From Isoetes taiwanensis (lineage: Eukaryota > Streptophyta > Lycopodiopsida > Isoetales > Isoetaceae), in NCBI GenBank assembly GCA_021234155.1, contig JAJEKV010000084.1, forward strand, positions 3,539,702-3,603,701: a stretch of 64,000 nt of DNA, in the 5' to 3' direction. The notes below the pieces were generated by a model that saw nothing but the letters and a program-made list of their open reading frames with translations, was not told where the DNA came from and searched no databases. The translations under genes and the position numbers were made by a program. This document shows, piece after piece, positions 23,569-35,900 of the stretch; within the stretch, counting starts at the first letter, position 1; each line of letters begins with the position of its first letter.

Positions 23569-26460
23569 TCAACTTTCTTCAAGCACCCCCAATGATATCA
23601 TAGCCTTCTTCCTGACATCCTGAGGTATTGTAATTCTCGCATTTCTAGCTGGAATAGTGTTTGGAGTCCATGAGTACAAAACACTTTCATAGTCTAGCCA
23701 AAGATCAGGATCACTCGGATTTCTCCTCCATCTCTTTGTCCAACAAGAGTACCTTTCTTTATCCGATACGTTGGTCAACTGATGCACTGGACACCACCAT
23801 TCCACCCGCACATGGTTGAAGTTAATATTACCTTCTTCTTTGCAAATATCAGAGATAGTGAACCCCAACCACACTGGATATGTATCTAAATCTGATGGCT
23901 TTACTACCACAAATTGGTGGCATTCCAAGTCAGTGGAAGGTTCATAAGCATCCATGCCTAGAAACTTTGGCCTATTGTTCTTAGGACCAACATAGTGTTT
24001 GTCAGAAGGAGGAGGAGCATATTGCTTGCGAATGCTACTTACAAGTGTCATCAAAATCCTCAAAGACTGCTAAGGTCTTCCACCTAGTCTTAGGCAACCA
24101 CCCTTCTTTCAATTCATCCGAGGATGTGTCTATCTCCCCAACAAAGTTAATCACCTTCTTCCAGTAAGCCACCAAGGCACGGTTGGTGTCATCTGGATTG
24201 GTTTGCCAATGCTTTATATAGTCTTGGATTCCTTCCTTAGTCAATCCCAATTGCTTCACTTCTTCAGTAGGTTTTAAAGCTTTTGGTTGACCTAGAGGTA
24301 TCATAGGCTTGCCATTCTCATCTCTACCATATTTCCTCCCCTCCTCTCCACTCATCCTCTGAAGGTCTCATCTTCCATTGGAAGATTGGAATCCCATCTC
24401 TCACCCAAAAAGTGAACTGCAGAGGCCTGGAATGACCTTCAAGATCCAATGTATAACCATCCACAAAGCTCTTCCAATCGGGCACTTCTTCTATGAGAGA
24501 AGCTATAGGGTTTGGAGTAGTGCATTCATGCAAGATTTCCATTAGCCTAGGAAAGTTGGTCACTGTTTGCTGCTTCAGTATACAACTATATTTGCCAAAT
24601 AATGCATCCACATCCTCATGGGTATGCCCGGCATAAGAAACCCTAAATTAACTCTTTCAAATATCCCCACAACAAGTTAAGTAGGATAGGAAAGAAAACA
24701 TCCACTGTTCTTATTTTGGCCAAAGACAATTATCAAGTTGCAAGAGAAACCTTTTGGGTAGATCTTGAGGTTTAGCACGTGAAGTTGAAGCTCCAACATG
24801 TTCATTAGACCCATGCTTCCTAAACCTTGCCTTGCTGAACTTTTCAATATTGTTAGGGTTTCCATCTAACAATGCTCTATGTAGTGCCCTCGGCTAGTCA
24901 GAAGGTCCTGAGGTGACCATTGTATCCATTTTCATAGTTTCTCAAACACCTCATGATACTCCCAATATGAAAATCTGACCATCACTCCACAACTCCAAAC
25001 TAAAATGGCCATAGTAGGTTTGATTCTGCCCATGCAAGATTGCCCCTGATCATTGAGATCAGAAAAGGTATGATCTTCCACATGACTTTGGTATGTACTT
25101 GAATTGTGGAAGACAAGTCTTTGCTGGTCCATCTTGTCATGTATAATACATAAATAGTTATTGGGTTCCAATGCGTATAAAGTCCTCCACATCCAATAAC
25201 ATGATCTACATGATAGTTGGTCACTATATGGTCCTTCATATGCTCCCCTTATCCTAGCCCTTTGACTAGGTTGCACAGTCTTATCAAGAGTCTCCTTCAA
25301 CTTAGCACATAAATTGCACTTTGCAAAGTTGTTTGAAGTTGCTATGGTGACATGATTGAAATGCTTCTTCCATAACCTACTAAAGCTAGGTTGGGATATA
25401 TGGAAGAATTCCCAATTCTCAAGTAGGGAATTCACTTCTTCCAAAAATACTCTTTTGAGTACAATGTGATGGCAACCTTTTCTCAACAACCGCTCTTCCC
25501 TTTTCATCCCTTCTGCTTTTGTGTGGCATAGACTCTGATTGAAATCAATATATTTTTCAAATATCTCCCCGCAGCCGTGGTCCTAGCTGTTGGTCTCAAC
25601 AAACCATTATTTCCATGTAAAGCAATCCCTGTTCCCCCTCTGCTTTTTTTTGCCAATTATGCCATGAAGAAGTTGGAATTGCATGGATACTCGCCATGCT
25701 TTTTTGCACATATCCATTTGCCTAGCAAAGGGTATCTTTTTCTGTTTGGGTTTCTTTCATCTTGAAGTGCATGCTCAAGATTGTGTACATGTAGGTCCTC
25801 CTCTCATCAACAATTGTACTCTTGAAAAGTGGCTCTTGCTTCCACCAATTGTTCTATTGTGAAGAATTGCATACAATCACTCAACAACAATCTGAGCCCC
25901 TAACCTTCACCATTGTCTCACGTTTGGTGTCACTAATCAACTTGGCTCTTTTGCTAGGATAATGTCTGGCAACTGATACTTCTCCCCTTTTGCCTAGGTT
26001 TAGAGTTCCAACTGCCAATGGATCAATATCAAGACAATCATTGTCCCCAACAACCTCAGGCTCTGGAAAAATATAATCCTCCACAAATTGAACACTACTT
26101 ATAGGCCATGCCATGATGCAAGGAACCTCCAATTGCTTGACACAACCAAAACATTCCTTGTCACCCAAACCTTTACCTTTCCAGGTTGTCTTCCAACATC
26201 GAAATTGCAATACCAATATTGTCTTCCCCTAGCCTTTCATCATTAACAAATTGACCAGGATCTCTAGCTAGCACAATGACTCCTTGGCCTACTATTTCCT
26301 TGTTGCACTTGTGCATGATTCTCACCTTCTTGTTCCTCCATTGCACCCTACTATAGAGGACTAATTGTTTTTCTTCAACATTCTTGCTAGGAGTTGGTTT
26401 TTCATTGATATTGCTCTTTTCACCATCTTGAGTTGGAGGGGCACCATTGACCTAGGCAAA
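23569..26460 (-). pseudogene. Decayed transposon-like ORF cluster, family unrecognised
   Basis: On the minus strand a chain of fragments reads like one broken gene: 26460-26225 (YSRVQWRNKKVRIMHKCNKE), 26216-25881, 25507-24932, 24611-24324, 24355-24035 and 24063-23569. The 25507 piece has SRLWKKHFNHVTIATSNNF, a CNLCAKLK pair and IIHDKMDQQ. A conserved Asp in HDKMD after a Cys-x2-Cys region is reminiscent of DDE-type transposases, but I cannot name a family. The 24063 piece has LGFTISDICKEEGNINFNHV, then RVEWWCPVHQ. Overlaps and frameshifts indicate decay. It could instead be a host gene duplicate. Confidence 0.4.
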
Positions 26461-26860
26461 TTGCACCCTTTTTAGTCAATGAGTAAGAAAAAATTATTAC
26501 ACCATAAGATAAAAAAAGTACGTACATTTATGGAATATGTAGAGGTAAATCAAATTTTTTTAAAAGCAAGAAATTCCTTGGAAATAGGTTTAATATAATA
26601 ATAACAATGGGCGTAAACGAAATCATTTAAAACAAGAATTTTCATGGCAACAACAAGGAAATGACATTTATATAAATATATCCAAATTTTAATTATCGAA
26701 AATTTGGATATATGATTACGAAAAGACATATAACTAATAGACGTGAGAATTTATTATCCATAATAATATACCCTAGACTAGATAATATAGCTGGCGGGAA
26801 TTTCGTACGCCTGGCGTGTTATTTGAGGCAATAAATTATTCACGCTAAGAGCTAATTAAC
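26461..26860. other. AT-rich upstream region
   Basis: No gene. It ends with a TATA-containing segment that recurs in part 1.25 kb downstream. Confidence 0.5.
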
Positions 26861-26935
26861 CCTATATAAATCCGGTTCACGCTCTCAAGACCTCCATTCT
26901 GTCCCAATTTTTTTTTCTGCCCGCCATGAAGCGTT
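26805..26935 (+). promoter_or_regulatory. TATA-containing promoter-like segment, copy 1
   Basis: CCTATATAAATCC at 26861-26873 is a good TATA box. The ~100 bp around it (cctggcgtgttatt, then aattattcacgc, then the TATA box) recurs at 28045-28145 in the same order. Confidence 0.45.
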
Positions 26936-26937
26936 GC

Positions 26938-27530
26938 TTCAGCCTCGACCGACCTTCATGAAGAACCCGAGGTCTCCTCAAAAGAGACGCCGGGTTGAAG
27001 AACCCTCAATTCCCCCCCATTGATTTTTTTTCCCAATTCTCCTCCTCGATTCCGATTCGAGAGGATGATTCTGATTTCGTATGGAAGAGGAGGGAGTTGA
27101 GCTCCTCCGATTCCTCCGATTCTCAAGAGGAGGAAGAGGAGGAAGAGGAGGAGTTGGAGGAAGAGGAGGAGATGTCCTCCCAAGAGCACATGATCGCTCC
27201 GCCTGTGGGGTTGGCTTGACCACTCAAAACAGAATGAAATCTCTGAGGAGGAGGAGGAGGAGGAGGAGGAGGAGGAGGAGGAGGAGGAGGATTCTAAGAA
27301 GGTCGACACAATTCACCCGCTTTTTGGAGTGGTTAAGAGATGAACCAGGTTTGCATGTGATTTCTTTTTGTTTTTGTTTTGCACCTTTCTTTCTTTTCTA
27401 ACACCTTTCTTTCTTCTTTGTTGCAGGCGGAAGAAGAGTGATGCATCCCGGGCGCCCATTTTTGTTTCCATTCTTACGAAGTTTTGGACACGCCTCCCGC
27501 ATTTTTTTTTCTCAGAATTGTGTGAAAAGC
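26938..27530 (+). pseudogene. Acidic/serine-rich N-terminal exon of an unknown gene
   Basis: Downstream of the TATA box, short frames encode a Ser-Asp-Ser stretch and long Glu runs (SSSDSSDSQEEEEEE, then NEISEEEE), then DSKKVDTIHPLFGVVKR. A plausible intron with GT at 27350 and a pyrimidine-rich ...TTGCAG ending near 27426 follows. A one-base shift separates the two acidic stretches. No domain is recognised. It could be the start of the large decayed locus that continues to 35.2 kb. Confidence 0.3.
27243..27291. repeat. (GAG)n trinucleotide run
   Basis: About 16 GAG/GGA triplets encode a poly-Glu stretch in one frame. Confidence 0.95.
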
Positions 27531-28044
27531 CTTCGCAATCACTTCTTCCAAGCCTTCGCATCTGTACATACAACTGTTTTTAATGAAATCAAACAGTTTT
27601 CTTCATAAACTTTGTCTTCAAACAGTTTTCTTCAAATGCTTTTTTCTCAGACATAAATTTTTTGGATAAAATCAAACTCAGATTCTCCAATTATTTTGGC
27701 TCCAAGCTTTTCTCTCTAAAATTTTGTCTCTCTAGAATTTTGTATCTCCAAATTTTGTCTCAACAAAGTCTCTGAACACTATAAATCAACCACATGAGAA
27801 ATCTCCATTCACACAAGAACCATAGGAAATTTTCCTATACGACCTAAAACAATTCCCCAACCTTACAAGTCATTTTTAGCCTTCATAATTTTGCCTTTAA
27901 AATCATTTTTAATGTAGCCTATATAAAATTTCTAAATTCTATTTTTCAATGCAATAAATGGAATAAAATGTCATGGAGAATTTATTGCATGAAATGCAAT
28001 ATTCTCCATATATACCATATACATGTCATGTCTCATGAAGACCG

Positions 28045-28145
28045 TGACGCCAGCGTGTTAATTCAAGCAATCAATTATTCACGCTTAACTTTTTCTAATT
28101 GTGCCTATATAAATCCATTTTACGCCTCAAAGTTCCTACATTTTT
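28045..28145 (+). promoter_or_regulatory. TATA-containing promoter-like segment, copy 2
   Basis: CCTATATAAATCC at 28104-28116 is identical to the copy at 26861. It is preceded by ACGCCAGCGTGTTAATT and AATTATTCACGC, the same order as copy 1. No clear ORF follows directly. Confidence 0.4.
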
Positions 28146-28149
28146 CTTC

Positions 28150-29020
28150 CTTCCTTCATAATTTGACGGTTTGCTTCTCACTGTGGTTTGGATCCGCCAT
28201 TCCCCGAAATCTTGGTGAGCGTACTTATATTCATCAATGTTAGATGTTTGGTTTCGCAATTCCTAACTTACTAAAAGACTCACGCCTTTTGTTCTCAGAG
28301 CATCCGAGCGCAGGAAATCGAGACTCAGAATTAAAACCAAAAGCAGAGGACTAAGGTCCGCTAATCGAAAAGCCTCCTAATTAAAACCACAAGCATAGTC
28401 CTCCGTTCTTCAATCCTTCCAAAATTTCGAACTCAAGGTTAGTTTTCATTTAGTTTTAAGTTGCATCTCAATGGGTGTTTAATCCAAGAAGACAAGCTTT
28501 TGCATTTGCTCGAGGGGAGGAAGCAGATGATGTTTATGAAAACCGTAATAGTTTTTATAAACTTCATCCGCTTCTTTTGTTTCGAAAAATTCTTGAGTTT
28601 CTCTTCCCGAATTAATCATGCTATTGCATGCAAGTTTCTATTATGAATAAGTGTAGTAGAAAGCATTAGAAAAATCTGAAAGATAATATTTGAAACACGC
28701 TTAAGCGTGTTTTAGGGTAACCTTAGTTTTCAACATGAATACACGCCGCGTGCATTCAGCAGCCGAGGGAGAAAAAAAAAAAAAAAAACGTATGATAGAT
28801 AAGTAAATAGATAAAGGCCAGCATTATTTACACGCCGGCCGAATGCACGCCGAAATGTGTATAGTTTTTCCTATATAGCGCTTTACACGCCGAAATGCAA
28901 ACAATTGTATCCCTACTTTCAACTTTTTACGCTTAAACACGGGCGCAGCGGTTCTTAGTTTCTAAGTTTATAAATAAAGAAATATAACACGCCAGCGTGA
29001 ATACCGATACACCGCCACTT
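28150..29020. other. Non-coding stretch with CACGC/GCGTG motifs
   Basis: No gene seen. Several ACGCC/GGCGT motifs and a short poly(A) run (28771-28788) are present. Confidence 0.4.
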
Positions 29021-29024
29021 CCTA

Positions 29025-29630
29025 TTGATAGATGCCAGTTACATTAATCACCCTACAGGTGACGAAGATGGATTGGAATTACATTTGGGCCAGCAATCAC
29101 ACAATGGCAGCCTCCAGCTTCGCCCAATCTCCAAATCGGTTGAACCGCAAACCGAGCACCGGTTCGGGCCGAGCACCGCCTTGCAACCCCCGGAGTACTT
29201 GGATCAAGTAATGATGATGGCAAAGCAGAGCGCTAGGGCAATGATGGATCCGGGCTCTGGGGCCCTTGCAATTGCACGGAGGCTCGCCCTCTTATCTAAT
29301 CACTTCGAGAATGCAAGACATGCATTGATCGAGAGTGAATCTCGTGATCCGGCACCGAGATTCAAAATGAGGAGCCGCTTAGTGGTTAGCCTCTATGCCC
29401 GATGCCCCAACACGAACCACTACCACAAAGCGTATAATGATGCAATGGAGATGGCTCAACCAATGGAATCACTACCGCAGCGCTATACGATGCATTGGAG
29501 GTTCAACCAATGGAGCAGAGAGGCGAGCAGGAGGAGGAGGAGCGGAGGTGGAGGTGGAGCAAAGGGGGTGGTGGAGCTAGAGCCCGGTGTTTTTGCCGGG
29601 TTTTACCGGAAGAATTCACTATGCCCCTAA
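29025..29630 (+). CDS. Hypothetical protein, about 200 aa
   Basis: This is an unbroken frame without an obvious ATG at its 5' end (it opens at TTG), so it may be an exon. It encodes LELHLGQQSHNGSLQLR, then a helix-rich part (ARAMMDPGSGALAIARRLAL), HFENARHALIESESRDPAPR and a C-terminal Arg/Gly-rich segment. No domain recognised. It lies inside the large 26.8-35.3 kb locus and has no similarity I can see to the mobile elements nearby. Confidence 0.35.
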   Translation: MIDASYINHPTGDEDGLELHLGQQSHNGSLQLRPISKSVEPQTEHRFGPSTALQPPEYLDQVMMMAKQSARAMMDPGSGALAIARRLALLSNHFENARHALIESESRDPAPRFKMRSRLVVSLYARCPNTNHYHKAYNDAMEMAQPMESLPQRYTMHWRFNQWSREASRRRRSGGGGGAKGVVELEPGVFAGFYRKNSLCP

Positions 29631-29639
29631 TGGAAATGG

Positions 29640-31060
29640 GAGATCGATAGCCCAGCCTACTCATGAGACCGGGCTTGAAACAAGAGTCCGGGATTTTGTC
29701 CGGTTTATCCAAATTTATCCAGATTATATACAATTGTAATCTTTTTCCAATGAATACAACAAATTTTGTCTACTTCTATATTTCTACAATGTAATACATG
29801 CTACATACCTTTTTAAGCGGTTTCTTGGCCATGCAACAAATGTTCCAACACTTTCTCCAACCGTATCCCCACCGGTGTCTCATGGCAGGTAAAGCTTCAT
29901 CCATAGCTAAGCAAGCATAATCATCAGAACTTCGGACATACTTATCCCCGAAAGCGGAATTCCATGACAAGCATTCTGATGGATCGATGGAGTCGATCTT
30001 GCATAATCCTACTTTCCTTTTCTGATTTGTAGTTAACATGAAACATTCATCTTCGACAATCGCAGAAAATTGCTATTCGTGACACCTACTATTGGAAATT
30101 AATGTTCAAGCTATTGAATGAGATGAGTACAGTAATTCTCGTAGCCATTCTTGAGAAGCTGATTTGAGAAGTCAAGGCTATGGAAACTCCGCGGTCGGGA
30201 AAATTCAATTAGAAGAAAGATTAGGTTAACTACGCTTAGGCGGGATAAATTTGGCGGATACTTTTTGGGTAGATTGGTTTTAAAAACTTAATGAAAGAAG
30301 CTCTACGGACGGTCTTCTTCGCCATTATTATTTGTATGTGTCAAGAATATTTCAAACCGTGATTTTGTGTTTTCTTGAAATTCAAATTTCTATTTCTCGC
30401 ATTGTAGAAAAAAGCTATTTCTTCGAAAGCAGCTCGAAAGGCCAGATCCGGTTTAACCTTCCGACTGCTACTTAGGCTTACTCCGCAGATGTCTTCTAAA
30501 GCCAATCGAGGTCGAGGCGACGGGGCAGGGGAAGCTGTGGAAGAGGAATCTCTAAACCCGCTCTTCTCAAGTTTCAGAGGACGCTGATCAGAATACACGT
30601 AATACATACGTAACCCTATTCAAGGTATTTAATTTGCCACGTATCACACAATCGTGGTGGAGAGTATTATGCTTGCATGAATTTGAGATATTTCCTTGCC
30701 TTCTCGATAATATGCTTTGCATGAGTTTGAGTTATTATGCTTTGCATGAATTTTAAGTATTAACATCGCCAATGCTCGATTGTCCGCTCAGAAACATAAT
30801 TTTGCTCGCTTTTATATATAGAATATAGCGGTGTTAGACAGCTTGGAGATAGCAATGTTCAATGAGGTTAAATAGTGTGAAATATGGATTCATGAAGGGT
30901 ATGTAGCTTAAAAATGTGGATGCAAAATAATTTAGTTTCAAATTAACGATAGCATGGTCAATAATAGAGATACCAACACGCCAAGCCGTGATTTGTACTA
31001 ATTTAGGTTTAAATGCACGCCAAGCGCGATCTCTTGTTCAAAAAGTACTCTAAAAGTGCT
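29640..31060. other. Stretch without supported genes
   Basis: Only short ORFs without recognisable domains. AT-rich apart from scattered ACGCC motifs. Confidence 0.5.
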
Positions 31061-31073
31061 CATCTTCATTTGC

Positions 31074-34000
31074 AGTGCTCAAGAGGAAGAAAACCCCTAC
31101 TAATTCGGTTCTAATCCCCGCCAAGAAAGCAAGGGCAGACCCTGCATGCGCACTATATGATCTCACCTTAGATGATGAAGGGCCGATTCTTATAGCAACC
31201 ACCGACCCCGCCTCGCCTCGAAGAGGAAATGGACGAGGGTGCCGAGTGGTACGCTGACCTTGCCAAGACAAATGGCAAGCTCGACTTAACTCTCTTCTCG
31301 AGGAAAAAGGAAGCGCACAAGATGGCCAAACAAGGGATCCTAATCTCTTGTGAGGAAGAGGATGACACCCACCGCAAATTGCTCTTGGAGATTACACGTA
31401 TGTAAGAAAGATCCGCCGTACTTACTCACCGTAGAGCTATTGCATACAAGGATACGCTCATGAAGACAGATGTGAACGGTGAGACATGTTTTAAGTATGG
31501 TTGGCCAACCAATGTAGCAGCTTACGCCAATATCTATTTGCCAAGGGGTTACAAAATTGTAGAGGCATGTTCACTAAACCGACACCAAGTCACTATTTGC
31601 AGCAAGCTAGGGAATTAGCTGACTTGAAAGCTTCTAAAAGGGTCCTATATCTAGGGAAGAATGTTCAACCCGCAGCTTGTCGGCTGCATGGAGGCTTCGC
31701 TTTTGAGAATGAACAGACGAGTGGCGCAAATTTAGAGGCCATGAACAAGCCGAATAAGTACGACCATTATCCATTGGGTCTTAAGGAAACTTTTATGCAT
31801 CCATGTGAAGTCCTCATCCGTTCACCAAGCTCCATTTATGTTAGCAGAGATATGATCCAAAGACATGCCATGGAGATTGTTCGAGCATGATTAGTAATCC
31901 AGGTCAAATGCCTATGCCAGATGATGTGCTACCTTGGGATATGATCTCAACAAGCTCGGCGGTGGACGAACGCCCGTGAGCTATTATCAAGTGATGATAT
32001 TAAATATGTCATCATCGACGGGCAGCATTCCGCTGAGGCACAAAAAAGGCCATCATCGCAAAACAAACAAACAGCCAAAAAGTGTTCTACAATCACTATG
32101 CGATAGGAGGTGTCAGATCTTGATGCCAATACTTCACCGCAGATTTGGTCGAGATTAGTGCAACTTTGAATGAAATGGGGAAGACATTTCTATACAAAAG
32201 GTAATCAACCTGGTTTCATATAATTGTATTCACGCCAGCGTTAAATCAAACCAATTCACGCCAGCGTGTTTTGAAATCAATCGACTTCACGCCAGCGTGT
32301 TTTCAAGTCAACCAATTGATTTGAAAACACGCCGCATGAATTGATTGATTTGAAAAACACCGGCGGAATTGGTTTGATTTGAAAGCATGCCCGGCGGAAT
32401 TGCATTAGTAACTTTATTCATTTCACGCCAGCGCGATTTTTCTCTTCATCAATTCTATTCAAATCGCCGTGTGTTTCTATTCTATGATACTCGATTCAAT
32501 GTCCGTACTATTGCAGTCCATACGCTGAACAACCGCGCCACGCCCCAACAAGGGGTGGAATATGGTGCCCATTGCCCACCGCATGCATGGGTCAAAGTCC
32601 GAGGCATTCAAGCCGCCGGAGCGGACTCGCCGCAGATAATTATACAGAGAAGAAGAAGACCGCAAGAAAATCAAAGAAAAAGGTGGTGATGACATTGCAT
32701 CCTTCAAAAGCTCATCCAAAGCAGTCAGACCAACGCACTGTGATAAGATTGTGTTTTGTAAGGAGGCAAGATGGCTCAAGTGGAATGAATTCGGGACGCT
32801 TTATGCACAAGGGAAGCCGCCAGATACTATGGGTAGGGTGCCTCCCCGTTGATGTAAGCATCTTTGACTTGAATGTGACAGAGATGAGAAAGACTCGTGG
32901 GCTAGACGACGCGGAGACCATTTGGGTTTTAGACCGCTGCTTAAAGAAGGAAGTCTTATACAAGAAGGGTGCTTTCACCAAGGATAGGATGTCCTTCGCT
33001 GAGTGCTTAAAATATGTAAAGGATGTATCGCAGCAATGAAGTCACCGTAGGAGCTGAAGTTACAAAGGCTATCTGGGATGTGGCATTATCCGAAATTGGA
33101 TTGTCGGACAAATACAAGGTCAAGAATGATGACATCAAGAAGTTTGTATTCGTCAAAGGACTTCCTAAAGAATTGGAAGGCTAAAAATACAAAACATAAG
33201 GAGACTCTACCCCCCAAGGTAATCGGGCCGAGTTGAGAAGAAAAGTGGCCCTTTGTGAAGAAGATTATCGAGAAGACGACACCGCCCAAAGATTCACCCC
33301 ATTGGGTACAAAGGTCTCTTGCCGATTCAACTTCTCGCCTTAAAAATATATCACTTTTGTGTTGGACAAATAGGGTGGGAGAGGAGATATGGGCATGAAC
33401 CGTAAGGACTACAAAGAGCTTCTTTACCAGTCAGATAGGATTGACAACCGAGAGGTCCTTCACTATTGTCATCGCTTGTCCTTCGTGTGTGAGTCACATC
33501 CGCATGCACTATCTCTGCGCCATGATCTGAAGTGCCTCAAAGTTATTAGGGAGGGATGCCTAATATATGATGTTAAGGATAATGAGTTGCTAACGTAACT
33601 AAGATGGCACATGTGATCTTTATTATGATATCCATGCCGCCGACGAGGAATATGATATTGCTAAGGCCAAGGGTGACAATAGCAAAGCATGGGAATGTTT
33701 TCTTCTAGATGATCCAGACTTAAGAACTATATTCTTTCATACCTGATCGATCACCGTAACAGATGAGTCAAGAGGATGAGGATCGGGACCCTCCTAAGTG
33801 GGGAAATCAAGCACGAAGCTACAAACCAAGGAGAAGGGCCCCTTAAATAAAAATGGATTTCCCCCGCCTATGGCTATTGCTTACCTGCCGAGGCATTTGC
33901 TCCAATTGATACAACCCGCTTGGAGCTTCATGTTGAGGTTATATTGCCCGAGAGGCTCTTATGGGTGCAAGAAGATGTCACCGCTTTGTGAGTGATGAGC

Positions 34001-34160
34001 GTGCCAAAGACTTTCTTGAACCATTCTCATGCATGTGCTTGCCAAGTCTCCTAAAGGCCCTTATGGCAACCTGAAATCATCAGCAATCAAAAGTCTCGTA
34101 GACTTGTCCAATTCGAAAGTGGACGCTGTTCCCCCGAGAGGGAACTAGTAACTGCAAATG
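31074..34160 (+). pseudogene. Decayed multi-fragment gene with DGQH motif
   Basis: After a good acceptor (TTTGCAG at 31067-31073) coding-like fragments follow in changing frames. They include: VLKRKKTPTNSVLIPAKKAR and KTNGKLDLTLFSRKKEAHKM (31.1-31.4 kb); YGWPTNVAAYANIYLPRGYK and VLYLGKNVQPAACRLHGGFA (31.5-31.9 kb); YVIIDGQHSAEAQKKAIIAK (about 32.0 kb); DKIVFCKEARWLKWNEFGTL (about 32.75 kb); AWECFLLDDPDLRTIFF (33.7 kb); LERLLWVQEDVTAL-like sequence (33.95 kb). The DGQH motif recalls ParB/DGQHR-type domains, but the fold is not established. At least eight frame changes or stops suggest a pseudogene; some may be introns. It leads into the HAD phosphatase exons. Confidence 0.4.
32220..32440. repeat. 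Clustered CACGCCAGCGTG palindromes
   Basis: Three to four roughly 31-bp units each carry TTCACGCCAGCG(TG), an imperfect palindrome (CACGC-CA-GCGTG). Single copies also occur at 28049 and 28988, and a variant at 26807. See findings. Confidence 0.7.
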
Positions 34161-34721
34161 ATAAGGAAAGTAGTAATGAACAAATAGTCGCTAAACCGGT
34201 TGCTCAAAGTACCGTGGATGGCGGCGAACTTAGGGAATATCCTTGCCCACATTGGCGGGTGATGCAAGCAACAATAGAGTAGATTCACAAAAGTTAACAA
34301 TGAAATAATTGACAGTGGAAACCAAAAATGAAGGCAACGGCGGCTCTAGTGATTCACTGTGTTTGCCAAATCAATAGTAAAATAATGTCGGCCAGAAGGA
34401 CGCAAATGAACTAATAGAAAATAACAATTCTAACAAAATGTAAGAAGACGAAGATTAAGGGTGGCTGAGGGGAGAATGACGCCCGATGACGGCAAATAAA
34501 CCGAAGATGATAGGTATGGCCTTGCCATCTAAATAGCGCCACGCCGGATTTAATTTGTATTACCTTTGAATTAAATCGCCCAAGCTGCTTTGATTATTTT
34601 TCGTTGTCAACTAAATCACGCCGAGCCGATTTGGTTATGACTATTTCAAATCACGCCATGCCGCTTTGTATTGTTTGTGTTATCGTGATCTTGTCGACCG
34701 GATACATGTTTGATGTTTCAG

Positions 34722-35230
34722 CCCATTGCGCTTTAAGAAGGTTGTGGTGTTCGACCTAAACGGAGTCCTTTGCAAGACTTTTCCCAAAAATAAAGTGGCT
34801 AGAGAACAGCTTCATCGTACACCAGAGAATCAAACACCAAGTGGATCTATCCGCTCCGCCGCACTTGAAGGAGATGCTAGACGAGGCATTCAAAGTTATT
34901 TCGAAGTTGGTATTTGGTCATCCATGGAACTAAGGAACATCAAGGATACTTTGGAGGCACCGGGGAAATGCGAGAAATTGGTTGACCCTTTGGGATCAGA
35001 ACAAATGTGTGAAGTTCACTAATCCCAAGGATCCAACAGCATGCCTATCTTCATCAAACACTTGAGTAACATGATGGACTAACTTGGTATCGGTGAATAA
35101 GGATGATATAATCATAGTGGATGATGATGCTCTCAAATGCTTCTACAATCAAACACAGTTCCGAATCCACCATCTTACGATCCAAAAAACTTTGGGACAG
35201 ATGATTTTCTCGTGAAGTTTGTGTCTATTA
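34722..35230 (+). pseudogene. HAD-family (FCP1/NIF-like) phosphatase domain, broken
   Basis: After a TTTCAG acceptor the frame reads RFKKVVVFDLNGVLCKTF, the first HAD motif (DxNGV in place of DxDGT/V). Then come FEVGIWSS and LWDQNKCVKFTNP, then IIIVDDDALKCFYNQ (third motif Asp-Asp), and finally a NPPSYDPKNFGTDDFLVKF tail in a shifted frame. This order matches FCP1/NLI-interacting-factor-type phosphatases. Several stops and one frameshift indicate decay. The Asp-to-Asn change in motif 1 would affect the general acid. A related 3' end occurs at 53543. Confidence 0.6.
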
Positions 35231-35576
35231 TGCATAATTTGGCTATGGGATGACGGGGGTGAAGTGTTAGATTGCATCTTAACCGATAGAACGGGCCGAC
35301 ATGGAACCACACCTTGTTAAATACGTGGAAAAACATGGATTGATCCCTTTAATGTTTTATTGGAATATATGATATTTTTGTATGATATTTGTGCCATGTA
35401 TCGATAATTTCGAAGTCCGAATTGCCTCGCAAATAATGCAATTTGTTATTATCAAACCTAATATTATCATCTATTGAGCAAGCAATATTTGTCTCATCTA
35501 TGTTAGCAACTTGCTTTTCATTTCTCAGATATTTCAATTGCGATATGAAAAGTCACACGTGAATCGCAACCTTATG

Positions 35577-35900
35577 TTATTTTTGAAGTCCAAAAAAAAA
35601 GATTAAAAAAAACAAAAACCCCCTAGAAGACAATAGCAGGTTGGCGTGATTTTGGAGTTGACATAATCCCAATTTAATTGGATGATGGTTAATGGTTTCC
35701 TCATGGCCTTGGGGGGGAATCACAAAACCCAGCCCTTGGAGAACAGCTTCGAGCAAAGCATCATCCATTAGGGTTGGGTGATGCACAGATCCCAAGGCGC
35801 AAGAGAAAGGCGCTCTTCCTTTTTTCCACCCTTCCAATCCGATGCACAAATTATTCATTGTCCATTGATAGTCCAGCAATAACTTGAGCTCGGCCTCCAT
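35577..35900 (-). pseudogene. Minus-strand ORF convergent with the HAD locus
   Basis: A 107-codon frame (MEAELKLLLDYQWTMNNL, then DALLEAVLQGLGF) starts about 300 bp beyond the HAD fragment on the opposite strand. The end of it (HHPIKLGLCQLQ) has a diverged counterpart at 53990-54040, again beyond the second HAD fragment. The two loci therefore share this arrangement. No function recognised. Confidence 0.3.
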
